Source of the DNA: Vibrio tubiashii ATCC 19109
GTDB taxonomy: Bacteria > Pseudomonadota > Gammaproteobacteria > Enterobacterales > Vibrionaceae
Assembly: GCF_000772105.1 (NCBI RefSeq)
Contig: NZ_CP009356.1
Location: 124,001 to 188,000, forward strand
Direction of reading: 5' to 3'
DNA: 64,000 nt
Shown: piece by piece, positions 62,232-64,000 of the stretch
Layout: each line of letters starts with the position of its first letter
Position numbering within the stretch: the first letter of the stretch is position 1
The notes under the pieces: model-generated
Told to the model about the DNA's origin: nothing
Databases searched by the model: none
What the model saw: only the letters and a program-made list of their open reading frames with translations
Position numbers and translations under genes: made by a program

Positions 62232-63611
62232 ATGAACTCACCCACTCACGATTTGTCCCACACGCCACACCCATTGTTTCAGTGCCTCACCAAACTAGGA
62301 CTCGCGCTTTCCCAAGCGCATGTGGACCGTCTCTCTTCTTTTTCCTCGATGTATCTGCACGAACGCTTAGCGGTGTATTTGACGGAGCAAGGTGTCCCCT
62401 TTTCCGCTACCGCCGTTCAGGAGGAGTCGGATCTGGAGTTGTTGTCGCCGCCCTGTCTGGTCCACTGGAACTTGCACCATTGCGTTGTCGTCCTCGACGT
62501 CTCCCTTCAGGGACTGCTGGTGTGGGATCCGTATTTAGGCGAGCGACATTATCGCAGCATGGAGTTTCTCGATCTGTGTAAAAAGCCCGGTTACGTCAAC
62601 TACGTTCTATCGCTGGGCGAGCCCTCCCCAGGCCCCTCACCATTAGCCCAAGTTTTCAAACGAGAGCAAGCCCAAGAACGCACGCTGGTCAAGCGGTTAA
62701 CCCCATTGGCTTTGATGATGTCGTCGTTTGGCAAACGCCCAACCCGCGCGCTCCTTCGCCTGCTGACTCGGTGGTGGGATTGCTGCGTTCAGCCGGACAT
62801 TTTGGCCGCTCCGCGACACAATATTCAGCGCGTGCTTGCGTGTCCCAACGAACAAGCACGCCACTTGGCCAGAGCCAACTTAGCAGAACTGGCGATCAAT
62901 ATGGGCTACACCGCCCATCTATTGCGGAAATTACGCCGTCCTCGCTCGGTTGAATGGGCACACCGCGTGATCTCGGCTCCGCTGTCTTCCCCTCTGTCGC
63001 CGTTTGACGGTCAATGTATCATTGAGTTACTCCACCTGTTTGACCCAATTAGCGCAGTGTACAGCGTGCTGCAAAATCTGCCCTCAGATCGCGATGTGGT
63101 GGTCTACGGTAACCCCTGGGATGACACCATGATCACTCTGTGTCACCAAGCATTCGCTGAGCAAGGTCATGAACGTACCTTGGAGATCTTGCCGCCCGCG
63201 GGTAAGCACTCGTTTTTCAAACTGCTTAAACGGGCGCGGGCAGGGGCACACATTATTATGTTTGCCGATGGCAATCCGTTGTTTGTTTCGGACGAAGCGT
63301 CGGGGCTCCAGATGGCACGCTCATTCACGGCGTGTACGATGTGGCATCAGCGCGCGTTTATCACCCACACCGGCGCCTTACTGGCCGACAAAACGGCGGC
63401 CAATTTGTACATCGCCGGGCTGATCAAACGAAAACGCTTCACTCTGGAGGTTACGCCCATCCCGACACGACACCTATCCCGAGAGGACATAGTGCAAGCC
63501 AAGGCCGACGCCCTGTGCCGACTGATAGAAATCAGCCCACAAGGTTGGTTATTTTGGCGTAACGCCGAGGTCTACTTTCATGAATATCACCCCGCTTTGG
63601 AGCCTCAATGA
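62232..63611 (+). CDS. Fusion of C39-like domain and acyltransferase-like region (peptide cluster)
   Basis: This is a 459-residue cytosolic protein. Residues ~50-135 resemble a C39 peptidase-like domain: LVHWNLHHCVVVLDV, then LLVWDPYLGERHYRSMEFLDL, supplying the His and Asp of the C39 triad, but no clear Gln...Cys catalytic segment is seen at the N-terminus. Residues ~165-455 have the layout of LpxL/HtrB-type acyltransferases (NIQRVLACPNEQARHLARANLAELAINMG; FFKLLKRARAGAHIIMFADGNPL; SPQGWLFWRNAEVYF), but the catalytic HxxxxD/E is not intact where expected (ELLHLFDPIS). The start is at 62232, and the stop overlaps the hlyD start (ATGA). It may bind leader peptide and modify or chaperone the precursor. 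Enzyme activity is uncertain. Confidence 0.6.
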   Translation: MNSPTHDLSHTPHPLFQCLTKLGLALSQAHVDRLSSFSSMYLHERLAVYLTEQGVPFSATAVQEESDLELLSPPCLVHWNLHHCVVVLDVSLQGLLVWDPYLGERHYRSMEFLDLCKKPGYVNYVLSLGEPSPGPSPLAQVFKREQAQERTLVKRLTPLALMMSSFGKRPTRALLRLLTRWWDCCVQPDILAAPRHNIQRVLACPNEQARHLARANLAELAINMGYTAHLLRKLRRPRSVEWAHRVISAPLSSPLSPFDGQCIIELLHLFDPISAVYSVLQNLPSDRDVVVYGNPWDDTMITLCHQAFAEQGHERTLEILPPAGKHSFFKLLKRARAGAHIIMFADGNPLFVSDEASGLQMARSFTACTMWHQRAFITHTGALLADKTAANLYIAGLIKRKRFTLEVTPIPTRHLSREDIVQAKADALCRLIEISPQGWLFWRNAEVYFHEYHPALEPQ

Positions 63612-64000
63612 GCCTATTTCGCAATGAAGTGACCGAGCGCCAGCACGGCTACTACGGTGACATTTTGATCGCGCTGCCACCCACTTTTACGCGCTTGATT
63701 GCCCTGACTAGCCTCGTGGGGATCGTCGTTGTTGCTTTCACTCTTTGGGGAGAATTTAGCCAGAAAGAAAAAGTGCAAGGGCTATTACTACCAAAAGGGG
63801 GCATTGCTGATGTGTTCGCCCCAGAGTCCGGTCTCATCAGCCAGCGACTGGTCGAGGAAGGACAGCGGGTCACGCGCGGACAAGCGCTGTATGTCATCAA
63901 CACCGAATCCACCAACCCCACCGATGGCGACCTACGCCAGCACTTGGGGGCATTGATGAACAAGAATGTCGAACTGGTTAAACAGCAGGTTGCGGCCAAC
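63608..64000 (+). CDS. HlyD-family adaptor protein (3' end outside window)
   Basis: This is the N-terminal 131 residues of a membrane fusion protein: a short cytoplasmic start (MSLFRNEVTERQHGYYGDIL), one membrane helix (about 30-47; LIALTSLVGIVVVAFTLWG), then the first half of the lipoyl/barrel region (GLLLPKGGIADVFAPESGLISQRLVEEGQRVTRGQALYVI), as in bacteriocin-export adaptors of the CvaA/MchE type. It is translationally coupled to the preceding gene (ATGA). A C39-peptidase ABC exporter is expected next, beyond the right edge. It should carry the double-glycine peptides across the envelope with a TolC-like channel. Confidence 0.85.
   Translation, partial: MSLFRNEVTERQHGYYGDILIALPPTFTRLIALTSLVGIVVVAFTLWGEFSQKEKVQGLLLPKGGIADVFAPESGLISQRLVEEGQRVTRGQALYVINTESTNPTDGDLRQHLGALMNKNVELVKQQVAAN

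Overview
The window reads as DNA from a marine gammaproteobacterium, most likely a member of the Vibrionaceae. The pointers are ToxR-type membrane-bound winged-helix regulators with an overlapping partner gene, a type I secretion pair of two ABC half-transporters with one adaptor (as in the Vibrio cholerae RtxB/RtxE/RtxD system), VCBS-repeat giant adhesin architecture, and PnuC, MCP and creBCD genes. This is inferred from gene content; no rRNA, tRNA or housekeeping marker is present. Base composition is uneven: the first ~19 kb are moderately AT-rich, several intergenic stretches (42.9-43.8 kb, 61.3-62.0 kb) are very AT-rich, and the 37-64 kb part is GC-richer with many virulence-like or accessory genes.

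Layout. 1-2.3 kb: the end of an F-type conjugation cluster (traU, trbC, a traN cut short), ending at a perfect 13-bp inverted repeat. 2.4-4.7 kb: a Crp/Fnr-like regulator, a nucleoside phosphorylase and PnuC, a plausible nicotinamide riboside or nucleoside salvage unit. 5.1-7.9 kb: an exported M16 zinc protease. 8.5-16.4 kb: two unrelated hipBA toxin-antitoxin modules flanking a two-component system divergent from an HbpS/GlcG-like exported protein, plus a stretch of decayed genes. 16.9-18.8 kb: a chemoreceptor. 19.3-37.0 kb: a 4,166-residue VCBS/cadherin-repeat adhesin convergent with its probable exporter genes (adaptor plus two ABC proteins whose ATPase motifs are strikingly degenerate).

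37.2-49.8 kb is toxin-like: a zincin of the lethal-factor type, a PAP2-like membrane protein, an epoxide-hydrolase-like enzyme, a secreted sphingomyelinase/DNase I-fold enzyme, and a 2,016-residue exported toxin. That toxin combines an LTGC/His motif resembling CNF-type deamidases, a YopT-like (C58) Cys-His-Asp triad and a TcdA/TcdB-like pore/translocation region. 50.0-54.1 kb: a creBCD-DUF2809 unit with four perfectly phased CTCCA half-sites in front of creD and a 14-C tract upstream of creB. 54.2-57.6 kb: a hotdog thioesterase, a LysR regulator, a signal-less OpuAC-type protein and a royal-jelly-family exported protein. 57.7-59.99 kb: two paralogous ToxR-like regulators and a VtrC/ToxS-like partner. 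60.2 kb: a TetR regulator.

61.4-64.0 kb opens what is probably an undescribed double-glycine peptide (microcin/RiPP-like) system: two paralogous small precursors with a GG leader and a nearly invariant CC-containing tail, a 459-residue protein joining a C39-like domain to a region resembling lipid A acyltransferases, and an HlyD-type adaptor running off the right edge.

The most interesting items are the peptide cluster at the right end, the composite CNF/YopT/TcdB-like toxin, the degenerate ABC pair, and two exactly phased operator arrays (hipB1 and creD).
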